Shown: positions 6,388 through 14,444 of the stretch, piece by piece
Position numbering within the stretch: the stretch's first letter is position 1
Layout: the number at the start of each line of letters is the position of its first letter
NCBI GenBank assembly: GCA_002454335.1
Contig: DKIP01000001.1
Coordinates: 1-21,638, forward strand
Source: Cytophagaceae bacterium UBA6715
GTDB taxonomy: Bacteria; Bacteroidota; Bacteroidia; Cytophagales; Spirosomataceae
DNA length: 21,638 bases
Direction of reading: 5' to 3'
Position numbers and translations under genes: made by a program
Notes under the pieces: generated by a model
What the model was told of the DNA's origin: nothing
What the model saw: the letters and a program-made list of their open reading frames with translations, nothing else
Database searches by the model: none

Positions 6388-7818
6388 TCAGTACAGCACC
6401 CACGTATCCTTCGAACCACCTCCCTGCGAGGAGTTTACCACCAGGGAACCTTTACGCAAGGCCACCCGCGTTAATCCACCGGGCATCACCTTGACACGGT
6501 CACCGTATAGAATATAAGGGCGTAAATCGACATGCCGACCTTCTGCGTGGTCATCGATCAAGCAAGGAACGCGCGATAAGGAAATGGTAGGTTGAGCGAT
6601 GTAGTTACGAGGATTTTTCAAGATAAGGGCCTTGAATTTTTCTTGCTCTTCTTGGGTCGATTTGGGTCCGATCAACATGCCATAACCGCCTGCTTCATTC
6701 GCTTCTTTGACCACTAATTTTTCGATATTGGCCAATACATAAGCACGATCTTCTTCTTCCGAACAAATATAAGTTTTGACATTTTGAATGATCGGCTCCT
6801 CATTCAAGTAGTATTTGATGATGCGCGGAACATAGGCGTATATCACCTTATCATCAGCCACACCTGTTCCCGGAGCATTCGCAATCGCTACTTTCCCATT
6901 TTTATACACATCAAAAATGCCTGGGATTCCGATCATTGAATCTGGATTGAAGACGTTCGGGTCTAAAAAGGTATCATCGATCCGACGATATATTACGTCC
7001 ACTATTTGGAAGCCTTTCGTCGTTCGCATTTTAACATACCCGTCATGAACCACCAAATCCCGGGCGTCCACTAATTCAACACCCATTTGTTGGGCCAAAT
7101 AGGAATGCTCAAAATATGCCGAATTATAGATTCCAGGTGTTAACACCACGACCGTCGGTTCCGGTCGGTCGCTGATGAATCGCAACATCTCCAATAACTT
7201 ATGTGGATAATCTGAAATCGGCCGGATCTGCGTTTTAGCAACGACTTCTGGAAAGGTTTGCTTCAGTAATTCCCGGTTTTCCATCATGTACGAAACGCCC
7301 GACGGACAACGTAAATTATCCTCTAAAATCATGTATTCCCCATCGGCTCCCCGTATTAAATCCGTTCCCGTGATGTGGATGTAAATGTTTTTGGCAGGTT
7401 TAATCCCTATGCAAGGCCTTAAAAAGTCTTTGGATGACTCTATGACTTCCGCCGGAATAATTCCGTCTTTGATGATCTTTTGATCCGAGTAAATATCGTT
7501 CAAAAATAGATTTAAAGCCGTAATGCGCTGAATTAAGCCCTTCTCAATTTTCTCCCATTCCTTGGCTTCCACAATGCGGGGGATAATATCAACCGGCATG
7601 ATGCGCTCGGTTCCTTCATTTTCCGCATAGACATTAAACGTAATACCCATAGCCATCAAAGCACGCTCTGCAGATTGCTGCCTACGGGTAAATTCTACTT
7701 GTTTTAATTGCTCGACGCGTTCTTTGAAATGGGTGTAACCCGGACGAACTTCGCCGTTCTCGTTGAACATTTCGTCGTAAAATCCCTCGGTATCGTATTG
7801 GTCAAAAGTGAAATTCAT
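6388..7818 (-). CDS. Circularly permuted ATP-grasp protein (DUF404/DUF407 type)
   Basis: A 476-residue cytosolic protein of the circularly permuted ATP-grasp type 2 family, predicted to make an amide or peptide bond using ATP; the substrate is not established. Motifs seen: EDNLRCPSGVSY (166-177), VVVLTPGIYNSAYFEHSYLA (223-242), VKEANEAGGYGM (370-381), DLRPY (431-435), PGGLTRVAL (446-454) and the C-terminal NSSQGGGSKDTWVL (462-475). In many genomes this gene is followed by an alpha-E protein, a transglutaminase-like protein and a proteasome-type peptidase. Here nothing follows on the same strand; the downstream side is the repeat-rich gap. The gene looks complete and unbroken. Its 160-base upstream region gave no convincing promoter box. 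Confidence 0.88.
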   Translation of the reverse strand: MNFTFDQYDTEGFYDEMFNENGEVRPGYTHFKERVEQLKQVEFTRRQQSAERALMAMGITFNVYAENEGTERIMPVDIIPRIVEAKEWEKIEKGLIQRITALNLFLNDIYSDQKIIKDGIIPAEVIESSKDFLRPCIGIKPAKNIYIHITGTDLIRGADGEYMILEDNLRCPSGVSYMMENRELLKQTFPEVVAKTQIRPISDYPHKLLEMLRFISDRPEPTVVVLTPGIYNSAYFEHSYLAQQMGVELVDARDLVVHDGYVKMRTTKGFQIVDVIYRRIDDTFLDPNVFNPDSMIGIPGIFDVYKNGKVAIANAPGTGVADDKVIYAYVPRIIKYYLNEEPIIQNVKTYICSEEEDRAYVLANIEKLVVKEANEAGGYGMLIGPKSTQEEQEKFKALILKNPRNYIAQPTISLSRVPCLIDDHAEGRHVDLRPYILYGDRVKVMPGGLTRVALRKGSLVVNSSQGGGSKDTWVLY

Positions 7819-7980
7819 ACGCTTGATATTTTGATTAAATGCTTGATATGCAAATAATTTAGAATTTTAAATTTACAATTGGTCCTCTGGCTTTACGTAT
7901 TTTCAAAACTTAGTCGGAAATTTCAGTTAATTACCAAAATTTTACAATTTAAACCGCAATTTTGGGCTTAATTTTACGGC

Positions 7981-8475
7981 ATGGTTTTATTGAACTTCCT
8001 CTTTTTTGCAAGTCCCATCGGGGCAATTCGGGTGGAATATACCCAACAAGGTATTTCGAGTCTTCGATTTGTCGAACATATGGGAGAGAATCACACAGAT
8101 AATCCCACGCTTGAGCAACTGATTCTTGCCGATTTACAAGGCTACTTTACCCAAAAGAATTATGTGTGGAAATGTGCTGTTGCCCCACATTTGGGTACCG
8201 AATTTCAAGAAAAAGTTTGGAATGCTTTGCATGAGATTCCTGCAGGGGAGGCCTGGACTTATCGGGATATTGCCCTTAAAATCGGCCAAGCTAAAGCCGC
8301 ACAAGCAGTAGGGAATGCCAATGGTCAAAACCCTGTTTTGTTACGAATTCCTTGTCACAGGGTCATCGGTTCCAATGGAGCAATGGTAGGCTATGCTGGT
8401 GAATTGTGGCGCAAAGAATGGCTATTGAATCATGAAGGTTATGCCGGATTAAACCAACAAATGTCTTTATTTTAA
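7981..8475 (+). CDS. ogt: Methylated-DNA-[protein]-cysteine S-methyltransferase (Ogt type)
   Basis: Suicide repair protein that moves alkyl groups from O6-alkylguanine in DNA to its own cysteine. It has 164 residues. The acceptor is C125 in IPCHRVIG (123-130). The HTH recognition region includes EFQEKVWNALHEIPAGEAWTY (in part: VWNALHEIPAGE, 79-90), and the tail GYAGELWRKEWLLNHEG is typical. Residues 1-70 resemble the small N-terminal domain of Ogt rather than the Ada regulator, and no Ada metal-binding domain is present. The stop codon is two bases before the ATG of the PolX-like gene, so both are probably in one transcript. Start choice rests on the ATG and on the family's usual N-terminus. 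Confidence 0.93.
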   Translation: MVLLNFLFFASPIGAIRVEYTQQGISSLRFVEHMGENHTDNPTLEQLILADLQGYFTQKNYVWKCAVAPHLGTEFQEKVWNALHEIPAGEAWTYRDIALKIGQAKAAQAVGNANGQNPVLLRIPCHRVIGSNGAMVGYAGELWRKEWLLNHEGYAGLNQQMSLF

Positions 8476-8477
8476 GC

Positions 8478-10136
8478 ATGGAGAACGAACAAATTGTAGA
8501 TGCCCTTGAGCTCTTAGTTAAATTATGGGATGTACATGGCATCAACGAATTTAAAAGCAAAAACCTCAGCTTTGCGGCACGAGGTTTAGATAAATTTGCC
8601 GGCCGGATTGCAAATTGTGATCAAGATGCACTTTATGCCATTCCTGGAGTAGGGAAGGTTGTTGTTCAAATTGTACAAGATATTGCCCAAACAGGAACTT
8701 GCGCCGACATGGATGCCATGATTGAGCAAACGCCCCCGGGGATTCTCGACATATTAAAAATTAAAGGTTTAGGTCCTAAAAAAGTCGGTGTAATCTGGCG
8801 AGAATTGGGGATTACAGAATTAGATGATTTGTTGGCGGCCTGTCATGCTAATCAGCTCGAGCAACTCAAAGGATTTGGCAAAGCGATTCAAGAAAATGTC
8901 AAAACCTATATTTTATTTCTTAAAGAAAATAGCCGCAAATTACGTTTGGATAAAGCGGCTAAATTAAGTCAACACCTCTTAAGCTTGTTGGAGCCACTAT
9001 TCCCTCAAATTTTAGTTTCGGGTGAATTGAGTCGAAATTGCGAAGTGATTTCAAGCCTTGTATTTATCGCGGAAACTGCAGATATGTTCGGTGCGCAGGG
9101 TTTGATTGAGGGAATTGAGGGATTGCAAACTGATTTCCAGCAATCCTCGCCATTTACCTGGCGCGGACACGTAGAAGGTCATTTGATTCCCATCGAGATT
9201 CATTTTTCGGATACATCCCAATTAAGTAGTTTGCAATTTCAATTGGGTTCGAATCCGGAGCATTTGGCAGAGGTGAATTTTTTCCAACTTAAAAATATTC
9301 AATCAGTCGAATCGATTTATGCTTCTCAAAATCTTCCTTTTATCGTCCCGGAGATGCGCGAAGGCTTCAAGGAATTTGAATGGGCAGCCAAACACCAAAA
9401 TGCGGATCTAATTGAATTGGAGGATTTAACAGGTTGTTTGCACAATCACTCAACCTATTCCGATGGCAAGAATACGCTATTGGAAATGGCAGAGGCTTGT
9501 CGGGCCCTAGGCCTGTCCTATTTTGGCATTGCAGATCACTCGCAATACGCGGCCTATGCGGGAGGATTAAAGGAAGAAGATATCATCCGCCAACATACCG
9601 AAATCGATGCCTTGAATCAGCAATGGACTGATTTTCAGATTTTAAAGGGAATCGAAGCAGATATCCTGCCCGATGGAAGTTTGGATTATAATGACCGAAT
9701 TTTGGGAACCTTTGATTATGTTGTTGCCTCGGTACATGCCCAATTGGTGATGGAGCAAGAACGTGCCATGGGCCGACTGATCAAAGCCATCGAGAATCCC
9801 TATACGCGTATTTTAGGTCACCCAACAGGCCGTTTGTTATTAACAAGAAACGGTTACCCGATCGATACAAGCAAGATTTTAGATGCCTGCAAAGCGAACG
9901 GCGTAAGTATTGAATTGAATGCAAGCCCTTATCGTTTGGATTTGGATTGGCGCCATATTTATGAGGCGATGGATAAAGGTGTATTTGTTTCCATTAATCC
10001 CGATGCACATAAAATCGAAGGACTAAAAGACATGGAATATGGTGTTCGGGTAGGCAGAAAGGGTGGCTTATTGAAAGCCTTAACCCTAAATGCTTTACCA
10101 CTGAATGAACTGAAAGCCTTTTTTGCGAAGGCCTAA
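8478..10136 (+). CDS. PolX-like protein: HhH and PHP domains, polymerase site lost
   Basis: A 552-residue protein with bacterial PolX layout (usual length about 570). Residues 1-150 carry helix-hairpin-helix DNA-binding motifs IPGVGK (55-60), IKGLGPKK (95-102) and LKGFGK (130-135). Residues 165-300 correspond to the nucleotidyltransferase domain. The loop that normally reads GSxRRG..T.GDxDxL is here SGELSRNCEVISSLVFI (181-197), so both catalytic aspartates are replaced (S193, V195) and the third is E240. The PHP domain (320-552) keeps its metal ligands: HNHSTYSDG (322-330), ADHS (352-355), GIEADI (391-396), ASVH (417-420), GHPTGR (447-452), ELNASPYRLDL (479-489) and NPDAH (507-511). Expected role: DNA-binding phosphoesterase or nuclease in repair, not synthesis. 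It is co-transcribed with ogt and overlaps the LOG stop codon. Confidence 0.9.
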   Translation: MENEQIVDALELLVKLWDVHGINEFKSKNLSFAARGLDKFAGRIANCDQDALYAIPGVGKVVVQIVQDIAQTGTCADMDAMIEQTPPGILDILKIKGLGPKKVGVIWRELGITELDDLLAACHANQLEQLKGFGKAIQENVKTYILFLKENSRKLRLDKAAKLSQHLLSLLEPLFPQILVSGELSRNCEVISSLVFIAETADMFGAQGLIEGIEGLQTDFQQSSPFTWRGHVEGHLIPIEIHFSDTSQLSSLQFQLGSNPEHLAEVNFFQLKNIQSVESIYASQNLPFIVPEMREGFKEFEWAAKHQNADLIELEDLTGCLHNHSTYSDGKNTLLEMAEACRALGLSYFGIADHSQYAAYAGGLKEEDIIRQHTEIDALNQQWTDFQILKGIEADILPDGSLDYNDRILGTFDYVVASVHAQLVMEQERAMGRLIKAIENPYTRILGHPTGRLLLTRNGYPIDTSKILDACKANGVSIELNASPYRLDLDWRHIYEAMDKGVFVSINPDAHKIEGLKDMEYGVRVGRKGGLLKALTLNALPLNELKAFFAKA

Positions 10137-10852
10137 AAATTGGGTTTTAATAAGTATTTCGCATAGAATTCATCGATGATTCGTACCGCATCCGAAGGAG
10201 TGTCAACAATCGAAAACAATTCCAAATCTTCCTCATGGATATTTCCATGCTGCACCATCGTGGATTTCATCCATTCGAATAAGCCTGACCAGTATTCAGT
10301 ACCTACGAGAACTACGGGGAAGCGACCAATTTTATGTGTTTGAATAAGTGTCAATGATTCGAACATTTCATCCAAAGTGCCAAAGCCTCCCGGCATGATG
10401 ATGAATCCTTGTGAATACTTTACAAACATTACTTTGCGCACGAAAAAGAAATCAAAATTGATATTCTTGTCGTGGTCAATGTAGGGATTAGGGGTTTGTT
10501 CAAATGGTAATTCGATATTCAATCCCACCGAACGTCCCCGTTCACTTTTCGCCCCTTTATTACCCGCTTCCATGATTCCGGGTCCTCCACCTGTGATGAC
10601 ACCATAGCCATGACGAACGAGTTTTGCAGCAATTTGTTCTGCTATTTGATAATATTTATCCTCCGGTTTGGTTCGTGCAGAACCAAAAATGCTCACGCAA
10701 GGGCCTATTTTAGATAATTTGTCGATTCCCTCGACGAATTCACTCATGATTTTAAAAATCCGCCAAGACTCTTCTGATTTTATTTGAGCCCAGGTTTTGT
10801 CACCGAAAACCTTCTTAATTCGGTCTTCATCTTCTCTCCATTGATCTGTCAT
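10133..10852 (-). CDS. LOG-family nucleotide 5'-monophosphate phosphoribohydrolase
   Basis: A 239-residue Rossmann-type protein of the LOG (formerly lysine decarboxylase-like) family. Studied members split base from nucleoside 5'-monophosphates, including cytokinin ribotides and purine nucleotides. The signature PGGFGTLDE spans 154-162, and the phosphate loop GGGPGIMEAGNKGA begins at 88. SIFGSAR (54-60) forms the first strand. The old label lysine decarboxylase is not supported by family biochemistry. The gene ends against the PolX-like gene with overlapping stop codons in CTAA, and its start faces rpiB across 75 bases with overlapping promoters. The physiological substrate is unknown. Confidence 0.88.
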   Translation of the reverse strand: MTDQWREDEDRIKKVFGDKTWAQIKSEESWRIFKIMSEFVEGIDKLSKIGPCVSIFGSARTKPEDKYYQIAEQIAAKLVRHGYGVITGGGPGIMEAGNKGAKSERGRSVGLNIELPFEQTPNPYIDHDKNINFDFFFVRKVMFVKYSQGFIIMPGGFGTLDEMFESLTLIQTHKIGRFPVVLVGTEYWSGLFEWMKSTMVQHGNIHEEDLELFSIVDTPSDAVRIIDEFYAKYLLKPNF

Positions 10853-10870
10853 AATTTATCTGTTTGAACA

Positions 10871-10903
10871 TTGGCAAATGTAAGTGATATGGACTTACCT
10901 TTG
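10871..10903 (+). promoter_or_regulatory. Bacteroidota-type promoter for rpiB
   Basis: TTG (10871-10873) and TACCTTTG (10896-10903) are 22 bases apart and match the -33 TTG and -7 TAnnTTTG elements. The predicted start of transcription is near 10908-10910, about 20 bases before the ATG at 10928. The box overlaps the face-to-face promoter of the LOG gene. Confidence 0.65.
10875..10882 (-). promoter_or_regulatory. Bacteroidota-type -7 box for the LOG-family gene
   Basis: CAAATGTA on the plus strand reads TACATTTG on the minus strand, an exact match to TAnnTTTG. It lies about 22 bases before the LOG ATG. No TTG is present at the -33 distance. The box lies inside the -33 to -7 spacer of the rpiB promoter. 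Confidence 0.5.
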
Positions 10904-10927
10904 TTAAAATTTTTTGATACCTTTTTT

Positions 10928-11371
10928 ATGAGCTTAGCAAAATCATTCGCCGTAGGTGGCGATCATGCAGGATTCGATTACAAAGATCAGTTAATTGATT
11001 TTTTAGAAGCCCAAGGAATTTCGGTAAAAGACTGTGGAACTTATTCCGCTGATTCTGTGGATTATCCTGATTTTGCACATCCGGTTGCGGAGTCTGTGGA
11101 GAAGGGCGAATCAACTTTCGGTCTTTTGCTTTGTGGCAGTGCGAATGGGGTGGCAATTACGGCCAATAAACACCAAGGTATTCGTGCGGGATTGGCTTGG
11201 AACGTGGAAGTAGCCCAATTAGTTCGTCAGCACAACGATGCGAATGTCCTTTGTTTACCTGTACGTTTTATTTCCTTGGAAGAAGCTAAAGCTTGTTTGC
11301 AAGCATTTATCGATACTCCTTTCGAAGGTGGTCGGCATGCAGGGCGTGTAGGTAAAATTGCTTGTTGCTAA
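10928..11371 (+). CDS. rpiB: Ribose-5-phosphate isomerase B
   Basis: Interconverts ribose 5-phosphate and ribulose 5-phosphate in the pentose phosphate pathway. From the ATG at 10928 it has 147 residues, standard for RpiB. Motifs: GGDHAGFDYK (10-19), the catalytic cysteine C69 in LLCGSANGVAI, RAGLAW (86-91) and H102 in QHNDANVL. An in-frame ATG at 10871 would add 19 residues, but it lies on the -33 element and before the predicted transcript start; the SFAVGGDHAG beginning also matches family N-termini when started at 10928. The LacAB or allose isomerases are relatives, but none of their partner genes is here. The 3' end overlaps the stop codon of the convergent membrane protein gene. Confidence 0.94.
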   Translation: MSLAKSFAVGGDHAGFDYKDQLIDFLEAQGISVKDCGTYSADSVDYPDFAHPVAESVEKGESTFGLLLCGSANGVAITANKHQGIRAGLAWNVEVAQLVRQHNDANVLCLPVRFISLEEAKACLQAFIDTPFEGGRHAGRVGKIACC

Positions 11372-12738
11372 TTTACGCGTTTATATAGGTGATTATTCGT
11401 TTCCTGATACCTTGATTGCAAGTAGGGGAGGTAGATTTGCACGCGCTTAAATTTTCCGGAAGGATCAAAGATGTAGGTAGGAGGATCTTGGTTCATGTAT
11501 TGATCTAACAATACGATTGTTTTAAATTGATCTAATTCATCAAAAATGGATTTGGATAATTCCCAATTGACAAACGGACCAGCCATTTGATTGTAGCGAT
11601 AGGCCTCGATTTGAGGCCCTAAAACCATCAACTTTTCATTGCGAATTGAAATCTCAGAAGCTTTAATACGTTTATTTTCTTGTAGCTTCCAATCCCATTG
11701 AAGGGAGAAGTATGTCAAACCCAGCATAAGCCACAGCATCAATTCTCGGACCCAATATTTCTTCAACAAGAAAAAACTATTCAAACTGAAATAGGCTAAT
11801 GCTGGAAGGAAGAAAAGTACATTATTACTTGAAGTAGCTGGTAAAGTGAAAATCACGATGAAGCCTGTGAAGATCCAAATCAAATTCGTTTGCTGTGCTT
11901 TTTGGCCAGTTGATTTAATCTTAGGATTCTCTACTACCTTCCAAAAACCATAAATAGCAAAGCCTAATCCAGGAATGTAGGCCCATGCCATTTCTTTTAA
12001 TTGATCCCATAAAGGAACATGAAATTGGATGGCTGAGTTTTGGAAAACTTGAATTAGCGAAGGGAAATTTCCATGGTAAGCATAAATAAGCCCTGTAATG
12101 ATGTTTATGATAAGAAAACCAACGAGTACCAAAAGCATTTGACGTATATTGATGCCTGAATAAAAGACCAGACTTAATATTCCCCAAAAAATAAATAGAA
12201 AGTAGCTCGGGTAACATAATCCTGCAGCACCTATGTAAAGGCCGATTAAGAAAACCCGGTCATCGACGTTTAGCGTACTTTGCTGTTTAACAATTTCCTG
12301 CCATGCTAACATTAAAAAGCTCAAGCCCAATAATGCGGCGGAGGGTATAAAAAATTCGAGTGAAAAATGGAAAAAAACCGCATAGACAAAAAACGGTAAA
12401 TAACCCATGGGAGGCATTAATTCAAAGCGTTGTATTGTACGCTGGAAAATAAAAGCTTGCAATATGATTAATCCGCTTGCCCAATACGCATTCATTGAAA
12501 TGGGTATCGATATGGCATCTAAAAGTTGGAAAAATCCAGCAGAAAATGGGCCTGAATTATCTCGAATATCTTGATACATCCGAAAGCCTTCATTCAGTTT
12601 TTGCCCGATCAAATGGTTCTTTAATTCCCAATAAAAAGGTTCAATATCCGCCTGCACAAAGAGAAATGTAGCCAATCCCCAGATCACCAACATGATTATT
12701 AGTGGAATAGATGCGTTAGAACGTAGAAATTGGAACAT
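11368..12738 (-). CDS. Polytopic membrane protein of unknown function
   Basis: A 456-residue integral membrane protein not assigned to a family. Hydrophobic segments lie near residues 9-30, 75-100, 110-130, 132-150, 163-187, 195-217, 245-263, 285-302, 305-325 and 332-348, about ten in all, followed by a soluble C-terminal region of roughly 100 residues. The topology (many segments, then a soluble tail with no catalytic motif) recalls membrane glycosyltransferase-like or DUF-type proteins of Bacteroidota, but no acidic catalytic loop motif was recognised, so that is not claimed. It is monocistronic, convergent with rpiB (stops overlap in CTAA) and divergent from rbfA across 90 bases. Only a one-mismatch promoter box, TAATTTAG, is visible upstream. 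Confidence 0.75.
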   Translation of the reverse strand: MFQFLRSNASIPLIIMLVIWGLATFLFVQADIEPFYWELKNHLIGQKLNEGFRMYQDIRDNSGPFSAGFFQLLDAISIPISMNAYWASGLIILQAFIFQRTIQRFELMPPMGYLPFFVYAVFFHFSLEFFIPSAALLGLSFLMLAWQEIVKQQSTLNVDDRVFLIGLYIGAAGLCYPSYFLFIFWGILSLVFYSGINIRQMLLVLVGFLIINIITGLIYAYHGNFPSLIQVFQNSAIQFHVPLWDQLKEMAWAYIPGLGFAIYGFWKVVENPKIKSTGQKAQQTNLIWIFTGFIVIFTLPATSSNNVLFFLPALAYFSLNSFFLLKKYWVRELMLWLMLGLTYFSLQWDWKLQENKRIKASEISIRNEKLMVLGPQIEAYRYNQMAGPFVNWELSKSIFDELDQFKTIVLLDQYMNQDPPTYIFDPSGKFKRVQIYLPYLQSRYQETNNHLYKRVN

Positions 12739-12828
12739 AATTGAATTTTGAATTCGCTAAATTACGGTGATTCCAATTATTATTGTGAAATTTGTGAGAT
12801 TTTTGAGTAGAAAAGCATCGGAGCAAAT

Positions 12829-13209
12829 ATGGAAAGTAAACGTCAACAAAAGTTTGGGAGACAAATCCAAAAGGATTTGAGTGATATCTTTCAAAAAGAA
12901 TTTAGAGAGCTGTTCGGCAATGCAATGGTTACGGTGACAGATGTAAAAGTGAGTCCAGATTTGTCGGTTGCTCGTGTTTACTTAAGTTTCTTGTTGGCCG
13001 ACGATGTCAATCAAATCATGTATGCCTTGTCCGAGAAGAACAAAGCCATTCGTAATGCATTAGCCAATCGGATCCGTAAACAAGCACGTATTATTCCGCA
13101 TTTAGGGTTTTATTTGGATGATACAGCCGCCTATGCTGCTAAAATCGAAGCCCTATTCGAAGGTTTAGTTATTCCTCCATCGGACGGTATTCCTTCAGAA
13201 GAACTATAA
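12829..13209 (+). CDS. rbfA: Ribosome-binding factor A
   Basis: Small KH-type protein that binds the 30S subunit during 16S rRNA maturation. It has 126 residues. The family pattern is visible as RQQKFGRQIQKDLSDIFQKE at the N-terminus, VTVTDVKVSPDLSVARVYLS (34-53) as the central KH strand region, and RIRKQARIIPHLGFYLDDT (80-98), matching the R...P.L.F..D ending. The tail after 110 is short and variable. It is followed 11 bases later by the FtsX-type permease, a linkage I believe is common in this phylum, and the two are probably co-transcribed. The nearest promoter-like box is GATTTTTG (12798-12805), one mismatch from consensus. Confidence 0.93.
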   Translation: MESKRQQKFGRQIQKDLSDIFQKEFRELFGNAMVTVTDVKVSPDLSVARVYLSFLLADDVNQIMYALSEKNKAIRNALANRIRKQARIIPHLGFYLDDTAAYAAKIEALFEGLVIPPSDGIPSEEL

Positions 13210-13220
13210 GTTGCTTTCCC

Positions 13221-14444
13221 GTGAATCTATCCTTATTTATTGCAAAAAGGTATTTTTTTTCAAAAAGTAAGGCGAGTTTTATCTCCCTCATTTCTCGAAT
13301 TTCCATGATCAGTGTGGGAGTCGAAGTGATGGCGCTCATTCTAATTTTATCCGTTTTCAATGGTTTAGAGGATTTTCAAAAGGGGCTTTTCAAGACCTTT
13401 GATCCCGATTTACGCATTTTGTCTGCTGAACAGCAACGATTGCAATTGAACGATTCCCAAGTTGCGTCCATACGGGCTATCCCGGGTATCGCTTACATGA
13501 ATCCTGTGTTAGAAGATCAAGGACTTATTCGTTTCGATCAAAAACAATTGGTTGTTCGATTTAAAGGGGTAGATTCCTCATTTCTTGCTGCCAATCGGCT
13601 TAAAGGGCAAGTAGTGGAAGGGGAGTATTTTATTGGCGATTCGACCCAAGCTTTCGCGCTCGTGGGAATTGGGGTGTTCTTGAATATGGGGATGAGCTTT
13701 GAGAATACGGTGGAACCGATTCAAGCTTGGTATCCGGATCATGATCGTCTGCGTCGATTTGCAATTAGCGAAAATACGATTCGAAGTCAGGTGTTTTTTC
13801 CTGCAGCTGTACTCGAGGTAGAACAGAATTTCGATAATCAAACAGTTATTGTCCCTTTAGCATGGATGGAATCACTTGTAGGTTCACCAGGAAGTCGTTC
13901 TGCTTATGAAATTATGTTAGCTGAAAATGCTGATGATTCACAAGTAAAAGCAAGACTAATTGAAATTTTGGGTAAAGATTACACCGTTCAGACGCGTGAT
14001 GAGCAGCATGCATTGCTCTTGAAAGCCATTAAAATTGAAAAGCTTTTCGTATTTCTCATCATGGCTTTCGTCATGGGAATTGCCTCTTTTACCCTCTTCT
14101 ATTCACTCTCCTTATTAGTGATTGAAAAGCGGAAAGATCTGCGCTCGCTCATGGCCATGGGAATCACACCGAAACAATTACTTAAAACCTTTCTTTTTCT
14201 AGGCCTGATTATCAGCTTTTCTGGAGCTATCGTAGGGATGTTTTTTGGATTCGTACTGGCATGGGCTCAGCAACAATTTGGGATTGTTCCTTTAGGAATT
14301 CCCAATGCGTTAATTGATGCCTATCCGATTCAAATGCATGTGATGGATTTTGTTTGGACAGCAGTTGCTGTCATTGTCATCACCTTTGTCGCATCCATCT
14401 TCCCCGCCCGCAAAGCGGTTCAAATGACGTTTGATATTAAGTAG
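13221..14444 (+). CDS. FtsX/LolC-type ABC transporter permease
   Basis: A 407-residue inner-membrane permease of the MacB/LolCE/FtsX superfamily. One membrane segment lies near 22-45, a periplasmic domain spans about 50-270, and three further segments lie near 275-300, 325-350 and 375-395. The cytoplasmic coupling motif is IEKRKDLRSLMAMG (301-314). In LolC/LolE such proteins, with an ATPase, extract lipoproteins from the inner membrane; that role is possible here but unproven. No ATPase gene is adjacent, so a partner must be encoded elsewhere. GTG is used as start, since no ATG is in frame at the conserved MNLSLFIAKRY beginning. The 3' end overlaps the convergent symporter gene by 8 bases. 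Confidence 0.88.
   Translation: MNLSLFIAKRYFFSKSKASFISLISRISMISVGVEVMALILILSVFNGLEDFQKGLFKTFDPDLRILSAEQQRLQLNDSQVASIRAIPGIAYMNPVLEDQGLIRFDQKQLVVRFKGVDSSFLAANRLKGQVVEGEYFIGDSTQAFALVGIGVFLNMGMSFENTVEPIQAWYPDHDRLRRFAISENTIRSQVFFPAAVLEVEQNFDNQTVIVPLAWMESLVGSPGSRSAYEIMLAENADDSQVKARLIEILGKDYTVQTRDEQHALLLKAIKIEKLFVFLIMAFVMGIASFTLFYSLSLLVIEKRKDLRSLMAMGITPKQLLKTFLFLGLIISFSGAIVGMFFGFVLAWAQQQFGIVPLGIPNALIDAYPIQMHVMDFVWTAVAVIVITFVASIFPARKAVQMTFDIK

Noticed and set aside
8478..10136. Calling this an active DNA polymerase X
   Set aside because: The catalytic aspartates of the nucleotidyltransferase motif are replaced, so a functional polymerase name would mislead.
10133..10852. Lysine decarboxylase
   Set aside because: An old family label; PGGFGTLDE and GGGPGIMEA mark the LOG nucleotide hydrolase family, and there is no PLP site.
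10871..10927. Upstream ATG extending rpiB by 19 residues
   Set aside because: It lies on the predicted -33 element and before the predicted transcription start; RpiB proteins normally begin just before the GGDHAG motif.
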